Assembly (NCBI RefSeq): GCF_001720585.1
Contig: NZ_MABH01000138.1
Span: forward strand, 1 to 40,252
Source of the DNA: Cereibacter johrii
GTDB lineage: Bacteria; Pseudomonadota; Alphaproteobacteria; Rhodobacterales; Rhodobacteraceae
DNA length: 40,252 nucleotides
Direction: 5' to 3'
Of the stretch, positions 9,899-16,955 are shown in pieces (position 1 is the stretch's first letter; the number at the start of each line of letters is the position of its first letter). Both the position numbers and the translations under genes were made by a program. The notes below the pieces were generated by a model. That model searched no databases. It worked only from the letters and a program-made list of their open reading frames with translations, and had not been told where the DNA came from.

Positions 9899-11307
9899 GC
9901 CGTCTCGTCGTCGTCTCGAACCGTGTGCCCCTGCCGGACGAGAACGGCAACCCGCCGCCCGGCGGGCTGGCCGTCGCCGTCCATGCCGCGCTGCGCAAGA
10001 ACGGCGGGATCTGGATGGGCTGGTCGGGCCGCTCCACCGGCGAGGAAGAGCCGCAGGGCCTGACCACGCTGGAGCAGGACAAGATCAGCTATGTGCTGAC
10101 CGACCTCTCGCAGGCGGACCTCGACGAATATTACAACGGTTTCGCCAACCGGGTGCTCTGGCCGATCTTCCACTGCCGTCTCGATCTGGCCGAATATGCC
10201 CGGCAGGAGATGGCGGGCTATTTCCGCGTCAATCGCCTCTTCGCCGACCGTCTGGTGCCGATGCTCGAGCCCGACGATGTGATCTGGGTGCATGACTACC
10301 ATCTGATCCCGCTGGCGCAGGAGCTTCGCAAGCGCGGGGTGCGCAACCGGATCGGCTTCTTCCTGCACATCCCGTGGCCGCCGGCCGACATCGTGACCGC
10401 GCTGCCGGTCTACGAGATCATCATGCGGGGCCTTGCGGCCTACGACCTCGTGGGGTTCCAGACCGACTACGACCTCGACAATTTCGTGGGCTGCCTGCGC
10501 CGCGAGGGCTGGGGCGACTGGTCGACGCCGGGCTGGCTCCGCGCCTTCGACAAGGAGGTGGCGGCGGCGGCCTTTCCCATCGGCATCGAGACCGGGGATT
10601 TCGCGCGGCTCGCGGCCAAGACGGACGGGCTCGATCTGGTCACCGACATGGAGCAGAGCCTCCATGGCAGTGCTCTCATCATCGGGGTGGACCGGCTCGA
10701 CTATTCCAAGGGCATCGCCGCGCGGATCGACGCGTTCGAGCGGTATCTGATGCGCAACCCAGACCAGGCGGGCAAGGTCACGCTGCTGCAGGTGGCGCCC
10801 CATTCGCGCTCGGACGTGCCGGAATATCTCGAGATGCAGGGGCAGGTGGAGTCGCATTGCGGGCGGGTGAACGGCGCGCACGGCACCATCGAGTGGGTGC
10901 CCATCCGCTATGTGAACCAGTCGCTCACCCGCCCGGTGCTGGCGGGCCTCTATAGGCTGGCGAAGGTGGGGCTCGTCACCCCGCTCCGCGACGGGATGAA
11001 TCTGGTCGCGAAGGAATATGTGGCCTCGCAGGATCCGGCGGATCCGGGCGTTCTCATCCTCTCGCGCTTCGCGGGGGCCGCGCGCGAACTGGACGGGGCC
11101 ATCTTCATCAACCCCTACGACACCGAGCAGACGGCGGGGGCCATCGGCCGCGCGCTCTCGATGCCGCTCGACGAGCGGATCGCGCGCTGGCGGCGCATGA
11201 TGGACCATCTCGAGTCCCATGATGTGCTCTGGTGGTGCCGCACGTTCCTCGCTGCCCTGAACGAGGCGCCCGAGGACAATGGCGCCCTGATCCGCGAGAG
11301 CGACTGA
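9895..11307 (+). CDS. otsA: Trehalose-6-phosphate synthase
   Basis: A 470-aa GT20 glycosyltransferase that joins UDP-glucose and glucose 6-phosphate to trehalose 6-phosphate. Family blocks are all present: SNRVPLP at the N-terminus, GGLAVAV, WVHDYHLIPLA near 140, FLHIPWP, GVDRLDYSKGI near 265, and RDGMNLVAKEYVA near 365. Length equals that of E. coli OtsA (474 aa). It overlaps otsB by ATGA, so the gene order is phosphatase first. The stop codon is the first part of a hairpin (11306-11324). No feature departs from the family. Confidence 0.97.
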   Translation: MSRLVVVSNRVPLPDENGNPPPGGLAVAVHAALRKNGGIWMGWSGRSTGEEEPQGLTTLEQDKISYVLTDLSQADLDEYYNGFANRVLWPIFHCRLDLAEYARQEMAGYFRVNRLFADRLVPMLEPDDVIWVHDYHLIPLAQELRKRGVRNRIGFFLHIPWPPADIVTALPVYEIIMRGLAAYDLVGFQTDYDLDNFVGCLRREGWGDWSTPGWLRAFDKEVAAAAFPIGIETGDFARLAAKTDGLDLVTDMEQSLHGSALIIGVDRLDYSKGIAARIDAFERYLMRNPDQAGKVTLLQVAPHSRSDVPEYLEMQGQVESHCGRVNGAHGTIEWVPIRYVNQSLTRPVLAGLYRLAKVGLVTPLRDGMNLVAKEYVASQDPADPGVLILSRFAGAARELDGAIFINPYDTEQTAGAIGRALSMPLDERIARWRRMMDHLESHDVLWWCRTFLAALNEAPEDNGALIRESD

Positions 11308-11324
11308 CCGGAGGCGCTCCGGTC
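11306..11324 (+). terminator. Hairpin at the end of otsA
   Basis: Stem GACCGGAG/CTCCGGTC, 8 bp with a 3-nt loop, beginning inside the otsA stop codon. It has no T-run. It sits between otsA and the convergent DUF4142 gene. Confidence 0.5.
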
Positions 11325-11365
11325 GCGTCGCGCGGCCGGAGAGCGGCGATCATCCGGGGCAGAGG

Positions 11366-11890
11366 TCAGCCGCGGGGGGCGGCAAGGGCACGGACCTGTT
11401 CCTGTCCCGCCACCATGCGCGGCAGAAGCGCGCCCGCCGTCTCGCGCAGCGCGCTCTCCTGACCCGCGGTGGCGAAGCCCTGGTAGAGCGTGACCTCCTC
11501 GTCGATGGCGCGCCGCTGGCCCGCGAGATAGAGGTCGTCGAACATCTGGTCGTCCGCCCCGCGCAGGGACTGCGCCTCGGCCTCGTGACGCGGCGACATG
11601 CGCGGCGTGATCGCCAGCGCGTCGGCCTCGGCCGCCTTCACCAGCCGCTCCGCCGTCTCGCGCCGCTCCTGCAGCACCTTCTCGGCGAAGGCGCGCACCG
11701 TTTCGTTCCGGGTGCGGGAGAGGGCGGTCTCGCTCGCCTCGACGCCGAAGAGCGCCGAGGAGACGGCCATGCCGGCAAAGACCTGTGCGTCGTCGACCAC
11801 CACCAGCGGCGGGGGCGGCGCCTCGGATTGCGAGAAGGCCACGGGCGTGGCGAGAAGCAGCGCCCCGAGGGCGAGCGGAACAAGTCTCAT
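11366..11890 (-). CDS. DUF4142 domain secreted protein
   Basis: A 174-aa protein with a clear signal peptide (MRLVPLALGALLLATPVAFS) and a helical body matching the DUF4142 layout: VFAGMAVSSALFGVEASETA, then SRTRNETVRAFAEKVLQER, and a C-terminal helix ending AGQEQVRAL. DUF4142 proteins are predicted ferritin-like four-helix bundles of the periplasm with no established activity; they often appear among stress-induced genes of alphaproteobacteria. The gene is convergent with otsA and divergent from the DUF3008 gene. An exact GGAAC-N17-GGTT motif lies 53 nt upstream of the ATG, so it probably shares stress control with its neighbours (inference). Confidence 0.85.
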   Translation of the reverse strand: MRLVPLALGALLLATPVAFSQSEAPPPPLVVVDDAQVFAGMAVSSALFGVEASETALSRTRNETVRAFAEKVLQERRETAERLVKAAEADALAITPRMSPRHEAEAQSLRGADDQMFDDLYLAGQRRAIDEEVTLYQGFATAGQESALRETAGALLPRMVAGQEQVRALAAPRG

Positions 11891-11942
11891 CTTTCGACTC
11901 CGGAACTTCGGATCGGATCAGTGTCGCGCTGGACAGGGGATC

Positions 11943-11968
11943 AACCGCGCTGGCCTCGGGCAGGTTCC
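11943..11968 (-). promoter_or_regulatory. EcfG-like promoter of the DUF4142 gene
   Basis: Reading the minus strand: GGAAC (11968-11964), 17 bases, GGTT (11946-11943). This fits GGAAC-N16/17-[C/G]GTT exactly. Transcription would start near 11936, about 45 nt before the ATG at 11890. Confidence 0.65.
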
Positions 11969-12055
11969 GGCAGGGCTCCTGTCGGCGGCATCCTGCCGAG
12001 CATCGCCGGATTTCCGCCGGTGTCGAAAAACTCGCCCGAAAGGCGAGCCGGCGCG

Positions 12056-12080
12056 GGAACCGGCTGCGCGCCCTGCGGTT
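12056..12080 (+). promoter_or_regulatory. EcfG-like promoter of the DUF3008 gene
   Basis: GGAAC (12056-12060), 16 bases, GGTT (12077-12080). The flanks make a perfect 8-bp inverted repeat, GGGAACCG and CGGTTCCC. Transcription would start near 12088, about 60 nt before the GTG start. Because of the symmetry, the minus strand also reads GGAAC-N16-GGTT. Confidence 0.65.
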
Positions 12081-12149
12081 CCCTGCCCTGAGAATGAGGC
12101 CGGGCTGTCCGGCAGCCGGGCCTCCTGACACGAGCCTGCGAGGTGAACG

Positions 12150-12335
12150 GTGCCAGCAAAGTCCAAGGCCCAGCAGAAAGCCGCCGGAGCCGCCCTGTCG
12201 GCGAAGCGCGGCGACACGAAGAAGAGCGATCTGAAGGGAGCCTCGCGGAGCATGGAAGAGTCCATGACCGAGAAGGAACTGAAGGAATTGGCCGCGACCG
12301 AGCGGAAGGGCAAGCCGGAGCACAAGTCCGGCTGA
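12150..12335 (+). CDS. DUF3008 family small basic protein
   Basis: A 61-aa lysine-rich protein (start MPAKSKAQQKAAG, end RKGKPEHKSG) that fits DUF3008: an N-terminal PAKSKAQQ motif, a Gly/Ala-Lys stretch, and the SMTEKELKELAAT helix. It has no membrane segment or signal peptide, so it is presumably cytoplasmic. The start is GTG with AGGTGA 4 nt upstream; no ATG in frame gives the conserved beginning. Function is unknown. The family is common in soil alphaproteobacteria and often accompanies stress genes. It is a single gene between an EcfG-like promoter and a strong terminator. Confidence 0.85.
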   Translation: MPAKSKAQQKAAGAALSAKRGDTKKSDLKGASRSMEESMTEKELKELAATERKGKPEHKSG

Positions 12336-12353
12336 TCCGCGCGAGCGAGGCCT

Positions 12354-12393
12354 GCGCCGCGCCGTCGCTCCCCGGCGCGGCGCATCTGTTTTT
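12354..12393 (+). terminator. Intrinsic terminator of the DUF3008 gene
   Basis: Perfect 10-bp stem GCGCCGCGCC/GGCGCGGCGC with a 10-nt loop, followed within 6 bases by TTTTT (12389-12393). This is among the best-formed terminators in the window. Confidence 0.85.
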
Positions 12394-12443
12394 CGCCAGA
12401 CACAGCCTTGCCGCCAGAGTTGCCCGTGTGCGCGTGCGCTGTC

Positions 12444-12480
12444 CCGTGCCGGCGGCACGGCAAAGGCCCGATCACGGGCC
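12444..12480 (-). terminator. Terminator region of topIB
   Basis: On the minus strand, 26 nt past the topIB stop: stem GGCCCG/CGGGCC with a 4-base loop, then TTT. A second hairpin, CCGTGCC/GGCACGG, follows at 12444-12460. Together they probably end the topIB transcript. Confidence 0.6.
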
Positions 12481-12506
12481 GGGCGGTCGGGAGCCTGCGT
12501 TGGAGG

Positions 12507-13541
12507 TCAGCCCAGCAGGAAGCCGAGCATCCGGCGCTCGTCGCTGCGCAGGTCGGGCAGGTCGGCAGGCTGCACGGCCTCGAGCTGGGCTGTGCGCTCA
12601 TGGGGTTTCAGGTCCGCAAGGCCGAGGATCCGGGGATGGATGTAGGAGGTGCGGCTGATCGTCGGCGTGTTGTGCAGCCGCTCGGCCGCGCCTTCGGCCA
12701 TCATCTTCACGGTGAGCTTGCCCTCGGTCGCGCGCGCCACGGCGAAGGCCGCCAGCGAGCCGCCCCAGGTGCGGAAGGTCTTTGCGGAAGCGCCCGAAAG
12801 GCCCGTCGCCTCGGCCAGATACTCGTTCACATGATGCGAGGCCACGCGCCGCACATGGCCCTCCTCGTCGATCCAGGTGAAGAGGTTGCGGCCCGGCAGG
12901 TCCTCGATCTCCTGCAGGATGCGGTGCAGGCGGCGGTCTTTGAGCACCTGACGCACGCGCTTGCCGCCCTTGGCGCGGAAATCGAGCCGCACCTCGCCGT
13001 CCTTGAGCTTCACATGTCGCGCCAGAAGCGTGGTCGCGCCGAAGGTCTTGTTCTCCTCGGCATAGGCCGAGCTGCCCACGCGCAGGAAGGTCCGGTCGAT
13101 CAGCATGGTGAGGGCCGCGAGCGAGAAGGCGAGCTCGCCCGCCTCGGCCTTGAGATCGCGGCCCACGCGGCGGCGCAGACGGGGCAGCGCCTCGCCGAAG
13201 GCCGGCAGGAGGGCGTATTTCGCCTGCGACCGCCAGCTGCCCCAGTCGGGATGGTAGCGATATTGCTTGCGCCCGCGCGCATCGTAGCCGGTGGCCTGCA
13301 GATGGCCGTTCTCGAGCGGGCAGATCCACACCTTCTCATAGGCGGGCGGGACCCCGAGGCGCAGGATGCGGGCGCGCTCCGCGCGGTCCAGAAGCCTGCC
13401 GTCGGGGCCGCGGAAGACGAAGCCGCGCCCGCAGCGCCGCCGGGTGATGCCGGGCTCGGCATCGGTCACATAGACGAGGCCGCGCGGCACGATGGCCTCG
13501 CTGCCGTCCGACATCTCGACCAGAACGCAGCCATCCTTCAC
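12507..13541 (-). CDS. DNA topoisomerase IB
   Basis: A 344-aa type IB topoisomerase (poxvirus/bacterial class), which relaxes DNA through a 3'-phosphotyrosine nick. Visible active-site parts: YDARGRKQYRYH (Arg/Lys region), a strand with AKGGKR, TFRTWGG (Arg), and the nucleophile Y300 in SRTSYIHP. I chose a GTG start at 13541 because AGGAGG lies 7 nt upstream and the length then matches the family (about 340-350 aa). The frame stays open to 13721 and contains ATGs, but without a ribosome site and with low-complexity sequence. An exact EcfG-like promoter at 13720-13745 would give a leader of about 170 nt. Bacterial TopIB is often part of the alphaproteobacterial stress regulon. Confidence 0.93.
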   Translation of the reverse strand: MKDGCVLVEMSDGSEAIVPRGLVYVTDAEPGITRRRCGRGFVFRGPDGRLLDRAERARILRLGVPPAYEKVWICPLENGHLQATGYDARGRKQYRYHPDWGSWRSQAKYALLPAFGEALPRLRRRVGRDLKAEAGELAFSLAALTMLIDRTFLRVGSSAYAEENKTFGATTLLARHVKLKDGEVRLDFRAKGGKRVRQVLKDRRLHRILQEIEDLPGRNLFTWIDEEGHVRRVASHHVNEYLAEATGLSGASAKTFRTWGGSLAAFAVARATEGKLTVKMMAEGAAERLHNTPTISRTSYIHPRILGLADLKPHERTAQLEAVQPADLPDLRSDERRMLGFLLG

Positions 13542-13652
13542 CTTGCAGCCCTCCTGTGATCCGGCCCGCGGCACCTGCCGCCGACCGCTGCCGCCCCGCC
13601 CCCCTGAGAAAGACGACCTCCTGCGGGGAACGGGCCGCGCCGTTGCCGCGCC

Positions 13653-13689
13653 GGACATGTCGGGATCGCCCCTCGCCCCCGACATGTCC
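13653..13689. repeat. 12-bp inverted repeat with two GACATGTC sites
   Basis: GGACATGTCGGG (13653-13664) and CCCGACATGTCC (13678-13689) are exact reverse complements, separated by 13 bases. Each arm contains the 8-bp palindrome GACATGTC, with centres 27 bp apart. It lies between the topIB start and the predicted topIB promoter, so it would be a hairpin in the topIB leader RNA or a paired operator. Confidence 0.7.
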
Positions 13690-13719
13690 ACGCATCGGCG
13701 GTCGCCTGTCGCCGCGCTC

Positions 13720-13745
13720 AACCGGCGGAACGGGCCGAGGGTTCC
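13720..13745 (-). promoter_or_regulatory. EcfG-like promoter of topIB
   Basis: On the minus strand: GGAAC (13745-13741), 17 bases, GGTT (13723-13720); an exact motif match. It overlaps the divergent motif for the MFS gene (13727-13752). Confidence 0.65.
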
Positions 13746-13752
13746 CGGCGTT
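13727..13752 (+). promoter_or_regulatory. EcfG-like promoter of the MFS gene
   Basis: GGAAC (13727-13731), 17 bases, CGTT (13749-13752); an exact match to the stricter form GGAAC-N17-CGTT. Transcription would start near 13760, about 93 nt before the TTG start. Confidence 0.65.
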
Positions 13753-13852
13753 GGACCCGCGGCTGCGCCGATAGCGCCGGAGGGCGCTCCCTTGTCAGCC
13801 GTCCTCGCGCGACCTATCCCATGGGGCAGCCGGCCCGACAGAAGGTTTTCCC

Positions 13853-15478
13853 TTGCCCGACCGTGTCTCTCCTCTCGCGCCCTTCCGACTGCCCACCTAC
13901 CGCAACCTCTGGATGGCGAGCATCGTCTCGAATTTCGGCGGGCTGGTGCAGGCGGTGGGCGCGGGCTGGATGATGACCGAGCTCACCCATTCCGCCGGGA
14001 TGGTGGCGCTGGTGCAGGCTTCGACGACCCTGCCGATCATGCTCTTCTCGCTGCCCTCGGGCGCGCTGGCCGACAGCCTGAACCGGCGGCGCCTGATGCT
14101 GACGGCGCAGCTCTTCATGCTGACGGCCTCGGCCGCGCTGGCGCTGGCGGCCTTTGCGGATCTGCTGACGCCGTGGCTTCTGCTGACCTTCACCTTCCTG
14201 ATCGGCGCGGGCGTGGCGCTTCACAACCCCTCGTGGCAGGCCTCGGTCGGCGACATCGTGCCCCGCAAGGACCTGCCCTCGGCGGTCGCGCTGAACAGCA
14301 TGGGCTTCAACCTGATGCGGAGCGTGGGCCCCGCGCTGGGCGGGATCATCGTGGCGGCGGGCGGCGCGGCGGCGGCCTTCGCGATCAATGCGGCGAGCTA
14401 TCTGCCGCTCGTCCTCACGCTCTTCCTCTGGCGGCCCGACTATGCGCCGCGGCGGCTGCCGCGCGAGACGCTGGGATCGGCCGTGGCCGCGGGCCTGCGC
14501 TATGTCTCGATGTCGCCCGTCCTGCTCAAGGTGCTCTTCCGCGGCTTCCTCTTCGGCCTTGCGGCGGTGAGCCTGCTTGCGCTGCTGCCCGTCGTGGCGC
14601 GCGACCTCGTGGGCGGGGGCGCCTTCACCTACGGGGTGCTGCTCGGCTGTTTCGGGGTGGGCGCCATCGGCGGGGCCTTCGCGGGCGCACGCCTGCGCGA
14701 GCGGTTCCAGAACGAGACCATCGTGCGGGCGGGCTTCGTGATCTTCGCGCTGGCGCTGACCGGGCTCGGCCTGTCGCGCGCGCTGTGGCTGTCGGGGCTC
14801 ATGCTGCTGCCGGCGGGCGCGGCCTGGGTGCTGGCTTTGTCGCTGTTCAATGTGAGCGTCCAGCTTGCGACGCCGCGCTGGGTCGTGGGGCGGGCGCTGG
14901 CGCTCTATCAGACGGCCACCTTCGGCGGGATGGCGGCGGGCAGCTTCCTCTGGGGGCAGGCGGCCGAGGCGGGCGGCGTGGACGGGGCTCTGTTCGGCGC
15001 GGCCGGCGTTCTTGTCGTGGGGGCGCTCGTGGGGCTGCGGATGCCGCTGCCGGCCTTCGGGATGCAGGATCTCGACCCGCTGGGGCGGTTCGTGGAGCCG
15101 AGCCTGCCCGTGGATCTGCGCATGCGCTCGGGGCCGATCATGGTGACGGTCGAATATGACGTGGTGCCCGAGAATGTGGACGCCTTCCTTGCCGCCATGG
15201 CGGACCGGCGCCGGATCCGGATCCGGGACGGGGCGCGGCAGTGGGTGCTGTTGCGCGATCTGGAGCGGCCGGGGATCTGGGCCGAGAGCTACCATGTCGC
15301 GACCTGGGCGGAATATCTGCGCCACCACGAGCGGCGGACGAAGGCGGATGCCGAGGTGACGGACCGGTTGCTCGCGCTGCACGAAGGGCCGGGCAAGCCG
15401 CGCGTGCGCCGGATGATCGAGCGCCAGACGGTGCCGCTGCACGACGATCTGCCGCTGAAGCCCGAGGATCTGACCTGA
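13853..15478 (+). CDS. MFS exporter with C-terminal ABM-like domain
   Basis: A 541-aa major facilitator of the DUF894/enterobactin-exporter type (MFS_3), with about 10-12 hydrophobic segments in residues 15-400 and the cytoplasmic-loop motif GALADSLNRRRLM after helix 2. Residues from about 425 (GPIMVTVEYDVVPEN) to the end form a soluble alpha/beta domain resembling the dimeric barrel of antibiotic-biosynthesis-monooxygenase-like proteins, as is usual in this family. Substrate unknown. The start is a TTG with GAAGG 7 nt upstream; no ATG is in frame near it. It is transcribed away from topIB from an overlapping promoter pair and ends at a hairpin plus a dispersed repeat. Confidence 0.85.
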   Translation: MPDRVSPLAPFRLPTYRNLWMASIVSNFGGLVQAVGAGWMMTELTHSAGMVALVQASTTLPIMLFSLPSGALADSLNRRRLMLTAQLFMLTASAALALAAFADLLTPWLLLTFTFLIGAGVALHNPSWQASVGDIVPRKDLPSAVALNSMGFNLMRSVGPALGGIIVAAGGAAAAFAINAASYLPLVLTLFLWRPDYAPRRLPRETLGSAVAAGLRYVSMSPVLLKVLFRGFLFGLAAVSLLALLPVVARDLVGGGAFTYGVLLGCFGVGAIGGAFAGARLRERFQNETIVRAGFVIFALALTGLGLSRALWLSGLMLLPAGAAWVLALSLFNVSVQLATPRWVVGRALALYQTATFGGMAAGSFLWGQAAEAGGVDGALFGAAGVLVVGALVGLRMPLPAFGMQDLDPLGRFVEPSLPVDLRMRSGPIMVTVEYDVVPENVDAFLAAMADRRRIRIRDGARQWVLLRDLERPGIWAESYHVATWAEYLRHHERRTKADAEVTDRLLALHEGPGKPRVRRMIERQTVPLHDDLPLKPEDLT

Positions 15479-15504
15479 GCGTCCGGGGGAAGAGCGGGGG
15501 AAGA

Positions 15505-15523
15505 GCGGGGGCGCTGCCCCCGC
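15505..15523. terminator. Hairpin between MFS gene and purU
   Basis: Stem GCGGGGGC/GCCCCCGC, 8 bp, 3-nt loop, between convergent genes and immediately before a 26-bp dispersed repeat. A short tandem repeat of GGGGGAAGAGC precedes it. It probably ends both transcripts. Confidence 0.6.
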
Positions 15524-15528
15524 ACCCC

Positions 15529-15554
15529 CGGGATATTTGGGCAGAGTGAAAGCG
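15529..15554 (+). repeat. 26-bp dispersed repeat, copy 1
   Basis: The sequence from CGGGATATTTGG to GAAAGCG is identical to 31614-31639. Both copies lie just behind a G/C hairpin and between convergent genes. It appears to be a short intergenic repeat family; the two copies are seen directly, genome-wide abundance is not. Confidence 0.75.
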
Positions 15555-15558
15555 GGGC

Positions 15559-16443
15559 TCAGCCCATCCGCTCGGAGGCGTGGGCGCCGGGGGAGGCGGG
15601 GAAGACCACGGTCTTGTTGCCGTTGAGGAAGACCCGGTGATGGATATGGGCGTGGATGGCGCGGGAGAGGACCGAGGCCTCGACGTCGCGGCCGAGGCTC
15701 ACATAATCCTCGGGGCTCTGGGCATGGGTGATGCGCACCGTATCCTGCTCGATGATCGGGCCTTCGTCGAGATCGGCGGTGACATAGTGCGCCGTGGCGC
15801 CGATCAGCTTCACGCCGCGCTGGTAGGCCTGCTTGTAGGGGTTGGCGCCCTTGAAGGAGGGCAGGAACGAATGGTGGATGTTGATGATCCGCCCCGACAT
15901 GCGGGCGCAGAAGGCGTCCGACAGGACCTGCATGTAGCGGGCGAGCACGACGAGTTCGGCCCCGGTCTCGTCGACCAGCGCCATGAGGCGGGACTCGGCC
16001 TCGGGCTTGTTGTCCTTGGTGACCTTGATGAGATGGAAGGGGATGTCGTGGTTCACGACGACCTTCTGGTAGGTCAGGTGGTTGGAGACGACGCCCACGA
16101 TCTCGATCGGCAGGGCGCCGATGCGCCAGCGGTAGAGCAGGTCGTTGAGGCAATGGCCGAAGTTCGACACCATCAGCAGGACCTTGATCTTGCTGGCGCT
16201 GTCGAAGATCTGCCAGTCGGCCTCGAGCGTCTCGCCCACGGCGGCGAAGTCCGCGGTGAGCCCGTCGAGCGTGGCGCCGGTCTCGGACTGGAAGCCCACG
16301 CGCATGAAGAAGCGCCCGGTCTCCTGATCGTCGAACTGGGCCGAGTCGGTGATGTTGCAGCCATGGTCGGCGAGGAAGGTCGAGATGGCGGCGACGATGC
16401 CCCGGCGGGTCGGGCAGGTGACGGTGAGGACGAACTTCGGCAT
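15559..16443 (-). CDS. purU: Formyltetrahydrofolate deformylase
   Basis: A 294-aa enzyme that hydrolyses 10-formyl-tetrahydrofolate to formate and tetrahydrofolate, balancing one-carbon pools. Residues 1-80 are an ACT domain (FVLTVTCPTRRGIVAAIS), the regulatory part that senses methionine/glycine in E. coli. The catalytic formyltransferase-fold part follows, with SNFGHCLNDLL, NIHHSFLPSFKGANPY (Asn/His active site) and LDEGPII (Asp). Length is normal. The ATG at 16443 has GGGAG a few bases upstream. It appears monocistronic, with a 512-base gap upstream and a convergent MFS gene downstream. Confidence 0.96.
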   Translation of the reverse strand: MPKFVLTVTCPTRRGIVAAISTFLADHGCNITDSAQFDDQETGRFFMRVGFQSETGATLDGLTADFAAVGETLEADWQIFDSASKIKVLLMVSNFGHCLNDLLYRWRIGALPIEIVGVVSNHLTYQKVVVNHDIPFHLIKVTKDNKPEAESRLMALVDETGAELVVLARYMQVLSDAFCARMSGRIINIHHSFLPSFKGANPYKQAYQRGVKLIGATAHYVTADLDEGPIIEQDTVRITHAQSPEDYVSLGRDVEASVLSRAIHAHIHHRVFLNGNKTVVFPASPGAHASERMG

Positions 16444-16923
16444 GGGGCTCCCTCGCGGTGGTCTTTCCGAAGGGGCTATAGCGCCGGGGGCTGCGCGGCA
16501 CATCACAAAGCGACCTAGGGTGAGCGGAATCTGACATCGGGTCGCAGGGTGGGGTGGGGAGGGCCCGCGGCCCCGGCCGGGCTGGAAGGTCTCAGGCTTC
16601 GCGGGCGGGGCCCTGCGGGTGGGCGCAGGCGGCAGGGGCGGGCGGTGCGACCGGTCGCGTCTCTTCTCGAGGAGCTTCGGCCGGGATCGACCCGGGCCGT
16701 GGCCTTCGGCCTTTGCGCGCGGAGGGTTGCGCAGGCCTCGGTCTGGCCGCTGTCGGCCAGCAGGGTGCCGGTTCAAGAGGTCGAGGGCCACTTCGGGGGC
16801 GGCCTCGCGGCGTCGGCGCGGCGGCAGATGCGGCGGGCGGGCTTGCGCCCGGCGATGCGGCGGTGACAGGCGGGGCGCAGGACCCGGGCTCGGGCTGGAG
16901 GGCCGGACCCCGGGGGCGGGAGG
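16444..16923. other. Long gap without a recognised gene
   Basis: About 480 bases upstream of purU and downstream of the aminotransferase gene. It must hold the purU promoter; CTATAG at about 16476-16481 (minus strand GCTATAGC) could be its -10. Several frames are open, the longest about 100 residues, but their arginine/glycine-rich composition matches no family I know and I see no convincing ribosome site. I cannot exclude a decayed gene or an RNA. Confidence 0.4.
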
Positions 16924-16949
16924 GGGCGCCCGCCGGGGGGCGGGCGCCC
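16924..16949 (-). terminator. Terminator of the ABC importer/aminotransferase operon
   Basis: Perfect 10-bp stem (GGGCGCCCGC / GCGGGCGCCC) with a 6-nt loop, 6 bases past the aminotransferase stop on the minus strand. There is no clear T-run. Confidence 0.6.
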
Positions 16950-16955
16950 GCAGGA

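Noticed and set aside
13542-13721. N-terminal extension of topoisomerase IB to 13721
   Set aside because: The extension runs through the predicted promoter and inverted repeat and has low-complexity sequence without a ribosome site.
16549-16866. Open frame of 105 codons upstream of purU
   Set aside because: No ribosome site, no known domain, composition of a random GC-rich frame.
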